Shown here: positions 40,403 through 51,240 of the stretch, in pieces
Numbering within the stretch: position 1 is the stretch's first letter
How the letters are laid out: every line of letters begins with the position of its first letter
NCBI GenBank assembly: GCA_028023455.1
Contig: JAQFVV010013371.1
Span: 64,001 to 128,000 of the forward strand
Source of the DNA: Epiperipatus broadwayi
Lineage: Eukaryota; Onychophora; Udeonychophora; Euonychophora; Peripatidae
Length of the DNA: 64,000 nt
Direction of reading: 5' to 3'
The notes under the pieces: generated by a model
Database searches by the model: none
What the model was told of the DNA's origin: nothing
The model's input: the letters and a program-made list of their open reading frames with translations, nothing else
Made by a program: the position numbers and the translations under genes

Positions 40403-42004
40403 TGTTTTTTAACAGTAAATACAATATTATAGTTTAAATTCTTCTGTAGCACTTTCAATTATGTGGTAATCCTCTTCAGCTTTAACTGAATTTCAAATTT
40501 TTTAAACTTAAAGTTACAAATATTTCCATAAGCTGTGTATGGCCATATTTGCAACTTGCCTATTAATAACATCATCCTTATATTTATCAATCAATATTGC
40601 CTCTTTAATTTTCCTATTTTAATGATTTCTTTCTTCCATTAATATTTTTATTTCACTACAATTAAATGTAAACCTATAATTACAAGTCTTTTCATGGTCA
40701 AAGAATACTGAAGCTGTATTATAATAATTGATGCTCCTTCAATCTTTTCTCCACAGAACATCTTGATTCACTGATAAATAATTTCTGACATCCACATGAA
40801 ATCTGATAAATTATATTACTTCTTTGTAATTTAGGAATTATACTCTTAGAATTATTAATCAATCGATTAACATTCGAAAGAACACTAAATGATACATTAT
40901 ACTTTTCTTTAAATATATTCTTAATTAATTTAGATTGCATGTTATTTATAAACAGCATAGATATCCATTTTTTATTATCTAAAGTAACACTGCAAACTCT
41001 CTTCTTATTATTAAATAAATTTATTGTATGCAAGATTTGGTTTTTATCATAACCAACCTTTAAAAGTTCATTAGCAAAGAGTTCAATATTTAAAATTTTA
41101 TCATTCTTATATTTACATAATTTATCATTGTGATGCAAAAATGATTTCAGATTTGCCATTTTATGCATCATTGGAATACATGATTTAAAATGAATATATC
41201 CTCTTTATCCAATAGGTTTAAAAATTAATTTATAATTTAAATCAGTAGCATCTCTAAATATTTGTAAATCCAAAAATTTTATTTTTTCAATTTGTTCATT
41301 CTTAATAGTCCATTTTAAATTGTTTAAATTATACAGATTATATAAAAGAACATCAATAATGTCTTTAGGACCACAAACAAAAACATCATCAACATATCTA
41401 GTATAAATTTTAATATCTTCAAAATTATAAGAATTAAATATAATATCTTCATATTTTGACAATGTAAAATTACAAATTTATGCTACCATAGGTAATCCCA
41501 TTGGCCATCCTTTTCCCATTTTATAAAACATTATTATATGTTGAAATAATATTATCACTTATAAATTTTAGTGATTCCATAATAAAATTTATTAAATGTT
41601 TATTTACAGCCATATTAATTAGTTCAATTTCAATTAAATTTATAGATTCAAGATGATCAATTGATCCATATAATTCTATTACATCAAATGAAGCTAACAG
41701 ATTATTATCATTTATTTTTATATTTTTATTCTATCAACAAATTCATAAGAAGATGCAATTGTATATCTTCAAAACCCAACATATCTTGTAACAATTTACC
41801 AATATATTCAGCTGTTTTATACATAAATGATTCATCAAAATCAACCATCAATCTAAGAGGATTTCTTACTTTTTGAAGTTTATTATTAGCAAATATTATT
41901 GGGTATATAGATGTATATATATCATAGTATGTACAACTATTCTTTGAAATACTATTTATAAATTTCACACATTTTCCTCCATGTTATAACTATCAATAAT
42001 ATCT
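40403..42004 (-). mobile_element. Penelope-like element, copy A
   Basis: On the minus strand this is an inverted, slightly shorter relative of copy B (42,005-43,745), matching it from the RT fingers to the 3' end. Open pieces lie at 41,726-41,968, 41,205-41,462 and 40,719-41,171. RT landmarks are TRYVDDVFVC and KIKFLDLQIFRDATDL; the GIY-YIG piece reads NIIYQISCGCQKLF. One in-frame stop near 41,202 replaces the GAA codon that copy B keeps. Its 3' end is a PLE-type hammerhead-like motif (minus strand, 40,453-40,479). The 5' end is truncated at 42,004, directly against copy B. Confidence 0.88.
40453..40479 (-). ncRNA. Hammerhead-ribozyme-like motif, PLE copy A
   Basis: On the minus strand, CTGAAGA, an extra G, GATTAC, a loop, AATT and GAAAG follow one another. 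The stem is weaker than in copy B because the second strand has changed (a G-U and a C-A position). It sits just after the protein end, as in copy B. Confidence 0.4.
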
Positions 42005-42321
42005 TCTTAGAACTGAGCAAAATATATGTTTGAAAGAAGACAAGAGTTTACGAATGTGTTTTATTAAAAAAGATGTATATAATGATAAAATTGAAACACA
42101 AATGAATATATTGGGATTTGATATTATTGATAGTTATAACATGGAGGGATAACATATCAAATTTATAAATAGTATTTTAAAGAAGGCTAAAAGTCATTTT
42201 ATGAATAGTTGTATATACTATGATATATATATTCATATATATGCCCAGAATATTTGCTAATATTAAACATCAAAAAGTAGGAAATCTTCTTAGATTGATG
42301 ATTAATTTTGATTAATCATTT

Positions 42322-43638
42322 TTGTATAAAACAGCTAAATATATTGATAAATTGTTACAAGATATGTTGGCTTTTGGAAGATATACAATTGCATCTTCTT
42401 ATGAATTTGTTGATAGAATTGAAAATATAAAAGTAAATGATAATGATCTGTTAGCTTCATTGGATGTAACGGAATTATATGGATCAATTGATCATCTTGA
42501 ATCTATAAATTTAATTGACATTGAACTAATTAATATGTCTCTAAATAAACATTTAATAAATTTTATTATTGCAACATATAATGATAAGTTTTATAAAATG
42601 GGTAAAGGATGGACAATGGGATTACCTATGGTAACACAAATTTGTAATTTTACATTGTCGAAATATAAAAATATTATATTTAATTCTTATAATTTTGAAG
42701 ATATTAAAATTTATACTAGATATGTTGATGATGTTTTTGTTTGTGTTCCTAAATATATTATTGATATTCTTTTATATAATCTGAATAATTTAGACAATTT
42801 AAAATGGACTATTGAGAATGAACAAAATGAAAAAATAAAATTTTTGGATTTACACATATTTAGAGATGCTACTGATTTAGATTATAAATTAATTTTTAAA
42901 ACTATTGGAGAAAGAGGATATGTTCATTTTAAATCACGTGTTCTACCGATGCATAAAATGGCAAGTCTGAAATCGTTTTTGCATTACAATGATAAATTAT
43001 GTAAATATAAGAGTGATAAAATTTTAAATATTGAATGCTTTGCTAATGAACTTTTACAGGTTGGTTATGATAACAACCAAATTTTGTGTACAGTAAATTC
43101 ATTTAATAATAAGAAGAGAGTTTGCAGTGTTACTTTAGATAATAAAAAATGGATATCGATGTCATTTATAAATAACATGCAATCTAAATTAATTAAGAAT
43201 ATATTTAAAGAAAAGTATAATATATCATTTTACGTTCTTCCTAATGTTAATTGATGGATTAATAATTCTAAGAGTATAATTCCTAAATTGCAAAGAAGTA
43301 ATATAATTTATCAGATTTCATGTGGATGTCAGAAATTATATACCAGTGAATTGAGATGTTCTGCGAAGAAAAGATTGAAGGGGCATCAATTATTGTATAA
43401 TCTAATTAAAAATAATGTAAATAGTCAATTTAATATAGCTTCAGTGTTCTTTGACCATGAAAAGACTTGTAATTATAGGTTTACTTTTAATAGTAGTGAA
43501 TTAAAAATATTAATTGAAGAAAGAAGTCATAAAAAGAGGAAAATTAAAGAGATAATTTTGATTGATAAATATAAGAATGATATTATTAATAGGCAAGTTG
43601 CAAATACAGCCATACACAGCTTATGGAAATATACATAA
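42322..43638 (+). pseudogene. PLE reverse transcriptase with GIY-YIG domain, one internal stop
   Basis: Two open frames (42,322-43,254 and 43,288-43,638) lie in the same reading frame and are separated by a single TGA; copy A has CGA (Arg) at this place, so the break is a point mutation. The protein would prime and copy PLE RNA. Landmarks: ASSYEFVDRI; LASLDVTELYGSI (first catalytic Asp block); GKGWTMGLPMVTQ; the catalytic loop TRYVDDVFVC (42,711-42,740) with both Asp; KIKFLDLHIF; then the GIY-YIG module NIIYQISCGCQKLYTSE near 43,300, where the YIG triplet has decayed to YTS, and KRLKGHQLL. The C-terminus is Lys-rich and ends HSLWKYT, the usual PLE ending. The upstream start is lost. Confidence 0.88.
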
Positions 43639-43672
43639 CATTAAGTTTAAAAATTTTGAAATTCAATTAAAG

Positions 43673-43702
43673 CTGATGAGGATTACCATGTAATCGAAAG
43701 TG
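43673..43702 (+). ncRNA. Hammerhead-ribozyme-like motif, PLE copy B
   Basis: CTGATGA, one extra G, a 6-bp perfect stem GATTAC/GTAATC with a CAT loop, then GAAAGTGC. This is 35 bp after the protein stop. The box, stem and GAAA are in the correct order for a hammerhead core. The extra base before stem II and the lack of an obvious adjacent stem III partner leave catalysis unproven. Confidence 0.55.
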
Positions 43703-43756
43703 CAACAAAAGAATTTAAACTATAGTATTGTATTTACCATTAAAATTTATATATAT

Positions 43757-43925
43757 AATGCTTTGAAATTAACTCACTGCAACTGTATATAGTTAAAATA
43801 CCCTCCAGAATCATCAAGTGATAATGTATTTTAAACATAAAAAATATATTTTTCCTCTATCATATATCTGGAGGATTTTCTACAATGCCTTTGCTAGAAA
43901 TGATAATTTTTTAATCAATTGGAAG
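43757..43925. repeat. Direct repeat flanking the foldback, left copy
   Basis: ATATATAATGCTTTGAAATT, then AACTCACTGCAACTGT, and near the end ATATCTGGAGGATTTTC, recur in diverged form at 44,918-45,085. The two copies bracket the palindrome at 44.04-44.87 kb. Confidence 0.75.
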
Positions 43926-44043
43926 CTTATTTTTACTAAAAAATTTTAAACCCAATAGATATTTAACCATGATTATAATGCTTATGTGTTAAAATTATAC
44001 TTGTAGTGTTTTGCATCATATATATATATATATATACCTTCCT

Positions 44044-44870
44044 ATTCGTTTATTAAGTAAATAAAATACTCTCAATCCAAAGCACAATATAAAACTTTTG
44101 TAAAGATAACAATAGTACATTTTACTTTTTTTTACTTAAATTCATTTATATAGGCAAATCTAAAGCACTTTATGAAGAAAGCATGAAAATTTTAAATTGA
44201 TCAAATTACTTCTTAAAAGCTATATTTCAAATTTGCTTCATATATTTTAATGGTCATTGGCATTTCTTTTCAATCTATAGTTTGCCAATATTAAATAAAA
44301 TAATGAAATATGTAAATATAAACTTTTCCCAGCGGTTAATATTATATAATAACTAGATTAACACTCCAACACTGGTTTATTGAATAACAAAAATACTATC
44401 ATTCCAAAGCACAAGATAAACTTTAGATTTTCCTATATAAAAATGAATTGAAGTAAAAAGGGGTAAGATGGACCATACTTTTATTTTTAAACATTTCATA
44501 TTGTGGTTTAAATTGAGAGTATTTCATTTACTCAATACCCCAGTGTTGAGTGTTAATCTAGTTATTACATAATATTAACCACTGAGAAAAGTTTATATTT
44601 ATATATTTCATTAATTTATCAAATATTTACATGCTGTAAAATAAAAAAAAATCACAAATGTCAATTAAAATATATAAAGCAAATTTAAAATATAGTTTTA
44701 AAGAAGTAATTTGACTAATTTAAGATATTCATGTTTTCTTTTCAAAGTGCTTTAGATTTACCTATATAAATGAATTTAGATAAAAAAAAAATAATATGGC
44801 CTGTTCTTATCTTTTCAAACGTTTTATCTTGTGCTTTGGATTTAGAAGCATGGCAATAATAATTTAAATA
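44044..44870. mobile_element. Foldback (palindromic) element
   Basis: The two halves are inverted copies around a centre near 44,457. Left landmarks CCAAAGCACAATATAAAAC, AATCTAAAGCACTTTATG, CAGCGGTTAATATTATATAA and TAACTAGATTAACACTC reappear reversed on the right as GTGCTTTGGATT, AAGTGCTTTAGATTTACC, ACATAATATTAACCACTG and GAGTGTTAATCTAGTTATT. A roughly 100-bp unit containing the AAAGCACAA block also occurs a third time at the centre. No coding capacity. It resembles foldback or palindromic MITE-type elements. It could also be an inverted dimer of a smaller element. Confidence 0.75.
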
Positions 44871-44917
44871 TTAATACTATGCAGTAAATAAAATGTTACA
44901 ATACAAAATATCCATAT

Positions 44918-45085
44918 ATAATGTTTTGAGATTAACTCATTGTAATTGTTGATATATAATTAAAGGTTTTTCTAGTATCAACAAATGGCAATACATTTTA
45001 AAGGTAAAAAAAACAACCGGTTATCTCTTTGCTCCATTATCTCTGGAGGATTGTTTGTAATTCCCTTACTAAAAAGAATGTATTA
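44918..45085. repeat. Direct repeat flanking the foldback, right copy
   Basis: Diverged copy of 43,757-43,925: TATATAATGTTTTGAGATTA, AACTCATTGTAATTGT and TATCTCTGGAGGATTG. The pair may be target DNA duplicated around the palindrome or the outer part of one composite element. Confidence 0.7.
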
Positions 45086-45131
45086 CATGTTAAAAACATG
45101 TGTAAAGCACTTTACATAGATGTGAGTATTT

Positions 45132-47092
45132 TGTAACAGAATATAATATCCTGTCACATTATTTTAAAATTAAAATAAAAGATCATAAATAAAAATTGAT
45201 TTATTAAAAAGAAAAAAACTTAACTTAAAAACTGAAATTTAAAAACTGTTTAACGTATATATAGATCGCATGATGGACAACTTTAAAAACTTTTAAAAAA
45301 TAACAATATTTGAAAGTAATTTTTTTGTAAAAAAGTAAAGATATAAAGATTGATATTTTAAAAATAGAAATAATGTTGATTTCTATAGTCTTAGAAAATG
45401 GAAATGATTGTCTTATTAATTAAATGATTGTTCAAAAGCAAACTACCTCGTGGGGCTTGTAAAATAAATTAAATGGTCAGATAAGAGAATACAAAGGAAT
45501 TAAATGACCAACGCAAACATGAAAATGACAGCATGGACCATAACTGAAACATGAATGGATTAATGACATCTTGCTCATTGAATTTCAAGATCTAATGATA
45601 AGAGACTAATAAAAATATTTAAGCCAAATTATTATTATAATTGTTATCTTAGAGCTGACTATGAATAGATCATTATAACTAGCTATATTGCAGATTTTCA
45701 CGATGTGGAAGTCTGCAATAAATTTAATTTTCTGGACAACCAGCTGAGGCATCTGGATGACAGTTCCTGACCAAATGCATGGCAAGTCGCAGTTTCATTT
45801 CAAAGAAGAACAAAATCTATGAAAGTGATCATGAAGATGGACTTCTCAATCTATTAAATCTGTAAAGTAAGAACTATTGTGTCTATCTAATAAGAACTTT
45901 CCTAAATTTGCAAGTAATTAATAACTGAAAATAAGAACTCTTATCTGACTTAAAGAATGCAAATTCAATTATTGATATTTTTTATGTAGATCTTTAAGCA
46001 ATCATTTCCATTTCATTTTTTTTTGTGTGTGTATTATGTTTTAACTAAAATGTATTAAATTTAAAGTTGGGGGTAGATAGCTGCATGGATAAAGATTAAT
46101 AACTATGTTTAAATTCGTTTATGTTTCATTTTAAGGATTTTAATTTCAGGCTATTTGTTTCGTGGTTCTGTCAGTGCTAGTGGAGAGATATATAGATGTT
46201 TATATTAATGTAATGTGAAGTGTGTTTAGCATACAGGGCAACATGCCCACCTGAATGCATGACCCCAAAAAAGGCAGTCATACTGTTGCAATGGTTGCAG
46301 ATGTATTTCCTGCACCATTAACCCCTTCTAGCTCTATGGACATGGATTTATAAGTCGGCAGAAAGACCGATCTTCCCCCATAAGTAGCACTCTTTAAAAT
46401 ATATATATATACATGATTCCTTAGTCTGACAGATGCACTTTCCTGTTCTAGACACGGATCATTTTCTTCAAATAATATCATGCTGTCAGATGCACATTCC
46501 TGTCTGCGTAGTTTTATGCTAGCATCTTCATATTGCATTGAATGTGACCATATATCTGGAAGCAGGCATTGGGTTGACTACGAACTTTTAGTCTGAGATT
46601 GAATGAATGTTTTGATAAGTTTTTAAGTGAAAAAAAAAATCTATGTAGACTATCTATGCTTGACATGCTAAAGTAAAATATAATTTAAATATCCATCTGT
46701 GCGATCTATTTAAAATAGTAATTTAAATTTTAAAAAAATATTAATGTTAAAATCTAAAAATAAATTTATTCCTCAATTTTAAATGTGCGTTAATAAAAAT
46801 CTATTTGTGTGTTAATTACTGGCAGTGGCTTCTTTTATTTTATTGTTCTGAATATTTAATATATACTTTGAGAATAGAAATCTATTGAAACTTATAAATG
46901 TTTAAAATCTCTGCTACTCTATGAGCTAGTGACCTTGGGCAAACGATCGGAATCCAAATATATAAATTAAAATAAAAAAATTTTTTAAACTTAACGTACC
47001 TGCCTACTATATAAATTTTCTAGGTTCAAATGCCTAGTGGTGCCCTGTAGTGCAGATTACATTAAGTCTCCTTCTCCCCCGATCGTTAAAGT
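45132..47092 (-). mobile_element. Family-A LTR, inverted left copy
   Basis: This block is the reverse complement of 47,903-49,858 along its length, at roughly 94 percent identity where I compared bases directly (the interval around 46.27-46.54 kb). Its outer end is TGTAACAG. It is homologous to the older solo LTR at 11,154-13,276. The inner end (47,092) reads GATCGTTAAAGT, the reverse of the LTR start. With its partner it forms a 4.7-kb palindrome. Confidence 0.85.
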
Positions 47093-47902
47093 AAAAAAAA
47101 AAAATCTCTGTAGACTATCTATGCTCGACATGCTAAAGTAAAATATAATTTAAATATCCATCTGTGAAGTGTGTTAAATATATATATATATATATATATA
47201 TATCAGTAAACTTCGTCAAAAAACAAAAACATTAAAAAAAAAAGAATTTACTTAGTGTTAGTAATGACTTTACACAAATTGATTATACTAATTTTTTTTT
47301 AAAGGGCAAAACTTTGGTTATTAATGAAAAGACATAACTTTGTTAGTAATTACAAAAAAAAATGCTGACTATTCTTTCCTTTTCACCCCAGCTGAGATTA
47401 CACCTCCTCCCTCAATAGTTCTCTTTTCCCTACATTTCATTTTTAACTTAGGCAAGTCAAAGAAGTTACATGATTTTACACTTTTTTTTTAATTATGATT
47501 TATATTAATTATTACATTTTATTCCTCGCATTTATTTCTACATATGCGCAATTTTCTTTCTGGCAGTACTTTTTACACAAAATTCAAACTATAACTTTAC
47601 GTTAATACAAAACATATCTATACTCATTTCAGAAAAAATATTACGGGCTTCATTTCAAAGTACTCATGGTTTATTAAATATCGGACTATAACTATACGTT
47701 AATACAAGAAATATATACTTATTTCAAAAAAGTATTACTGCCTTCATAGGTACTCGTGGTTTATTAATATCAGACTATAACATTACGTTAATACACAAAT
47801 ATATATACTCATTTTTAAAGAAAAATTTTACTGGCATGATTTATTTTTTAAAATTCTCAGGGCACTCATGGTTTATTAAAAGATCACCGCACATTGGGTG
47901 CC
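47093..47902. other. Spacer of the family-A palindrome
   Basis: 810 bp between the arms. It starts with a second copy of an arm segment: 47,104-47,175 repeats 46,640-46,700 (TAGACTATCTATGCTCGACA and following). A short TA run follows, then unique sequence, then three diverged tandem units at 47,588-47,885. No gag or pol sequence is visible, so this is not an ordinary LTR internal region. Confidence 0.7.
47588..47885. repeat. Three diverged tandem units of about 90-110 bp
   Basis: Units start at about 47,588, 47,685 and 47,774. Each begins ACTATAAC followed by TACGTTAATACA, then ATATA(C/T)TCATTT, an A-rich stretch, and ends in ACTC(A/G)TGGTTTATTAA. Confidence 0.85.
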
Positions 47903-49855
47903 ACTTTAATGATCGGGGGAGAAGGAGACTTAACTTAATCTGCACTACAGGGTGCCACTAGGCATTTGAACCTAGAAAATTTATATAGTAGGCAGGTACA
48001 TTAAGTTTAAAAAAAAAATTTTATTTTAATTTATATATTTGGATTCCGATCATTTGCCCAAGGTCACTAGCTCATAGAGTAGCAGAGATTTTAAACATTT
48101 ATAAGTTTCAATAGATTTCTATTCTCAAAGTATATATTAAATATTTAGAACAATAAAATAAAAGAAGCCACTGCCAGTAATTAACACACAAATAGATTAT
48201 TATTAACGCACATTTAAAATTGAGGAATAAATTTATTTTTAGATTTTAACATTAATATTTTTTTTAAAATTTAAATTACTATTTTAAATAGATCGCACAG
48301 ATGGATATTTAAATTATATTTTACTTTAGCATGTCGAGCATAGATAGTCTACAGAGATTTTTTTCACTTAAAAACTTATCAAAACATTCATTCAATCTCA
48401 GACTAAAAGTTCATAATCAACCCAATGCCTGCTTCCAGTATATAGTCGCAATCAATGCAATATAAAGATGCTAGCATAAAACCACGCAGACAGGAATGTG
48501 CATCTGACAGCGTGATATTATTTGAAGGAAATGATCCATGTCTAGAACAGGAAAGTGCATCTGTCAGACTAAGGAATCATGTATATATATATTTTTTAAA
48601 GAATGCTACTTATGGGGGGAGAGTGGTCTTTCTGCTGACTTATAAATCCCTGTCCATAGAGCTAGAAGGGATTAATGGTGCAGGAAATACATCTGCAACC
48701 ATTGCAATGGTATGACTGCCTCTTTGGGGTCATGCATTCAGGTGGCCACATTGCCCTGTATGCTAAACACACTTCACATTACATTAATATAAACGTCTAT
48801 ATATCTCTCCACTAGCACTGACACAACCACGAAACAAATAGCCTGAAATTAAAATCCTTTAAATTAAACATAAACGAATTTAAACATAGTTATTAATCTT
48901 TATCCATGCAGCTATCTACCCCCAACTTTAAATTTAATACATTTTAGTTAAAACATAACACACACAAAAAAAAATGAAATGGAAATGATTACTTAAACAT
49001 CTACATAAAAAATATCAATAATTGAATTTGCATTCTTTAAGTCAGATAAGAGTTCTTATTTCCAGTTATTAATTACTTGCAAATTTAGGAAAGTTCTTAT
49101 TAGATAGACACAATAGATCATACTTTACGGATTTAATAGATTGAGAAGCCCATCTTCGTGATCACTTTCATAGATTTTGTCCTTCTTTGAAATGAAACTG
49201 TAACTTGCCATGCATTTGGTCAGGAACTGTCATCCAGATGCCTCAGCTGGTTGTCCAGAAAATTAAATTTATTGCAGACTTTCACATTGTGAAAATCTGC
49301 AGTATAGCTAGTTATAACAATCTATTCATAGTCAGCTCTAAGATAACAATTATAATAATAATTTGGCTTAAATATTTTTATTAGTCTCTTATCATTAGAT
49401 CTTGAGATTCAACGAGCAAGACGTCACTAATCCATTCATGTTTCAGTTATGGTCCATGCTGTCATTTTCATGTTTGCGTTGGTCATTTAATTTCTTTGTA
49501 TTCTCTTATCTGGCCATTTAATTTATTTTACATGCCTCACGAGCTAGTTTGCTTTTGAACAATCATTTAATTAATAAGACAATCATTTCCATTTTCTAAG
49601 ACTATAGAAATCAACATTATTTCTATTTTTAAAATATCAATCTTTATATCTTTACTTTTTTACAAAAAAATTACTTTCAAACATTTTTATTTTTTAAAAG
49701 TTTTTAAAGTTGTCCATCATGCGATCTATATATACGTTAAACAGTTTTTAAATTTCATTTTTTAAGTTAAGTTTTTTTCTTTTTAATAAATCAATTTTTA
49801 TTTATGATCTTTTATTTTAATTTTAAAATAATGTGATGGGATATTATATTCTGTT

Positions 49856-49858
<3 letters not shown>
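47903..49858 (+). mobile_element. Family-A LTR, inverted right copy
   Basis: Begins ACTTTAATGATCGGGGGAG and ends TTCTGTTACA. The end is a proper LTR terminus and the start is a decayed form of the TGTAACGATC seen in the complete copy at 11.15 kb. Collinear blocks with that copy: GGCATTTGAACCTAG, TCACTAGCTCA, GCCAGTAATTAACA, ACGAAACAAATA, AATCATTT. An 86-codon open frame (48,455-48,715) also occurs in the left copy, but see rejected items. Confidence 0.85.

Positions 49859-49891
<33 letters not shown>
49859..49891. repeat. (TA)n tract between two LTR ends
   Basis: About 15 TA units join the family-A GTTACA terminus to the family-B TGTAAC terminus, so two unrelated LTRs lie at opposite ends of one TA tract. 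Confidence 0.95.
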
Positions 49892-49894
<3 letters not shown>

Positions 49895-51240
49895 AACAGT
49901 CAGAATCGTCTATCTCGCTAACACACTGCAGAATACAAACCCCAGACACGAAACAGAACATTCTAGGAGGGGTTGCCTTCTAGATATACTAAGTTCGAAT
50001 CTAAAGCCCAAATTTCACAGTGCCATCTACATGACAATGCATCTGATGCCACTGCTAGTATGATCTTTGACCGGTGCCTGGTGGTCAGGGAGAAACAAAA
50101 GACTCTATACTAAAAGAAGTTTGGGTGGCTAATTAACGTCTATGGATTTACAAAAGAAATACAGAAAATATATATATAGACCAAGACAGTGATAGGAATC
50201 AAATAAAATAAGAGGTCAAATTTAGTTTTAAATAATTTCACAAAATTTATTCATAAAATATATATATAATGCCACTGTCTGCTTATATGAGACAGGGATG
50301 TGTATTAAATAATTGTGGGCATTATATTTCAATAAATGACAAAAAGGTTTTAAAACAAAGTGATATATTTTATTCCTCGGGCTAATAGCATTATGATAAT
50401 GTGCTTGATGAGATAGGAACATGTCCTAGGTGCTTTGAGCAATTATACAAGTTTAAGAAAATATTTGAAATTAAGTGTTATAAAATATTTATTGATTTCA
50501 AGAATAGCACGGACAAAAGCTTACTAAGCAACAAAGTGGGAATGTGATCAAAGCATTTATTTGAGAATAATAATAATAAATTTACATTGGGAGGTCAGTA
50601 TTTCTGATAATGAATTTATTAAAGTTGGAGGGTGTGACACGTTTAAATCACAGATGCTTTGTAAAATAAATATAAAATAAAACAATATTGAAGATCCGGA
50701 ATAATTATGGAGGGCATCTCACTGCTAACCCCGTAGGAAAGTATTTTATGAACAGCCGAAACTTAGCGACTGTGGACGATTGCATTTAATTCCCAGGTGT
50801 GTCATTTGGAACACACTCTGCCTGGAAATTTGCAATATATGAAAAGAATGGACTTTGCCATGTAAAGAATCCTTGGAAAAATAAAACAAAGCGGTCTCAA
50901 CAACCAATTCATTTACCAGCAATACGAGACTAGTGTATATAAAAACATACTGAATGGGTTTTACTCGGATTAAGAAAAATGCCCAATCAAATTTCCGGAA
51001 ATTCATTTAAAAGAGTGGCCACACATTAACATCTATGGAATTTACAATTAAAGTAGAACACAGTAATTAAAATAGGAAAATGCATGCTTAGGTTGACAAG
51101 TAAGTATAGGAATCAAATATCAATCATCATAAGAGGACAAATTTAGTCTTTAAATAATTTCATAAAATTAATTAATAAAATATAGAGTATAACCACTATG
51201 TGATTATATTATATATTAAAGAATAGAATTGCCTCAATGA
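49892..51240 (+). mobile_element. Family-B LTR1, left part
   Basis: Starts TGTAACAGTCAGAATCG, matching the starts at 58,929 and 63,663. Collinear landmarks shared with LTR2: GCATCTGATG (50,039), GGTGGTCAGGG (50,080), a GGAATCAAATAAA block, and TTTCCGGAAATTCAT (50,990; LTR2 59,933). A segment at 50,120-50,290 is repeated at 51,010-51,210. The rest of the LTR resumes at about 53,946. Right boundary approximate. The minus-strand open frames within it are not supported as genes. Confidence 0.65.

Larger units (their letters stand above)
42005..43745 (+). mobile_element. Penelope-like element, copy B
   Basis: Head-to-head with copy A. The upstream 300 bp (42,005-42,320) hold the amino-terminal RT region in broken frames (a stretch reading FIKKDVYNDKIETQMNILG is recognisable). 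The main frame follows, and the element ends with a hammerhead-like motif and a short tail ending near ATTTACCATTAAAA, matching copy A's outer end. It belongs to the same family as copy A. No true terminal repeat is visible apart from the inverted partner. Confidence 0.88.

Noticed and set aside
46278-46538. 86-codon open frame present on both arms of the 45-50 kb palindrome (partner 48,455-48,715)
   Set aside because: Almost all base differences between the arms change the amino acid (about 13 of 15), so there is no sign of protein-level selection; the frame lies within an LTR.
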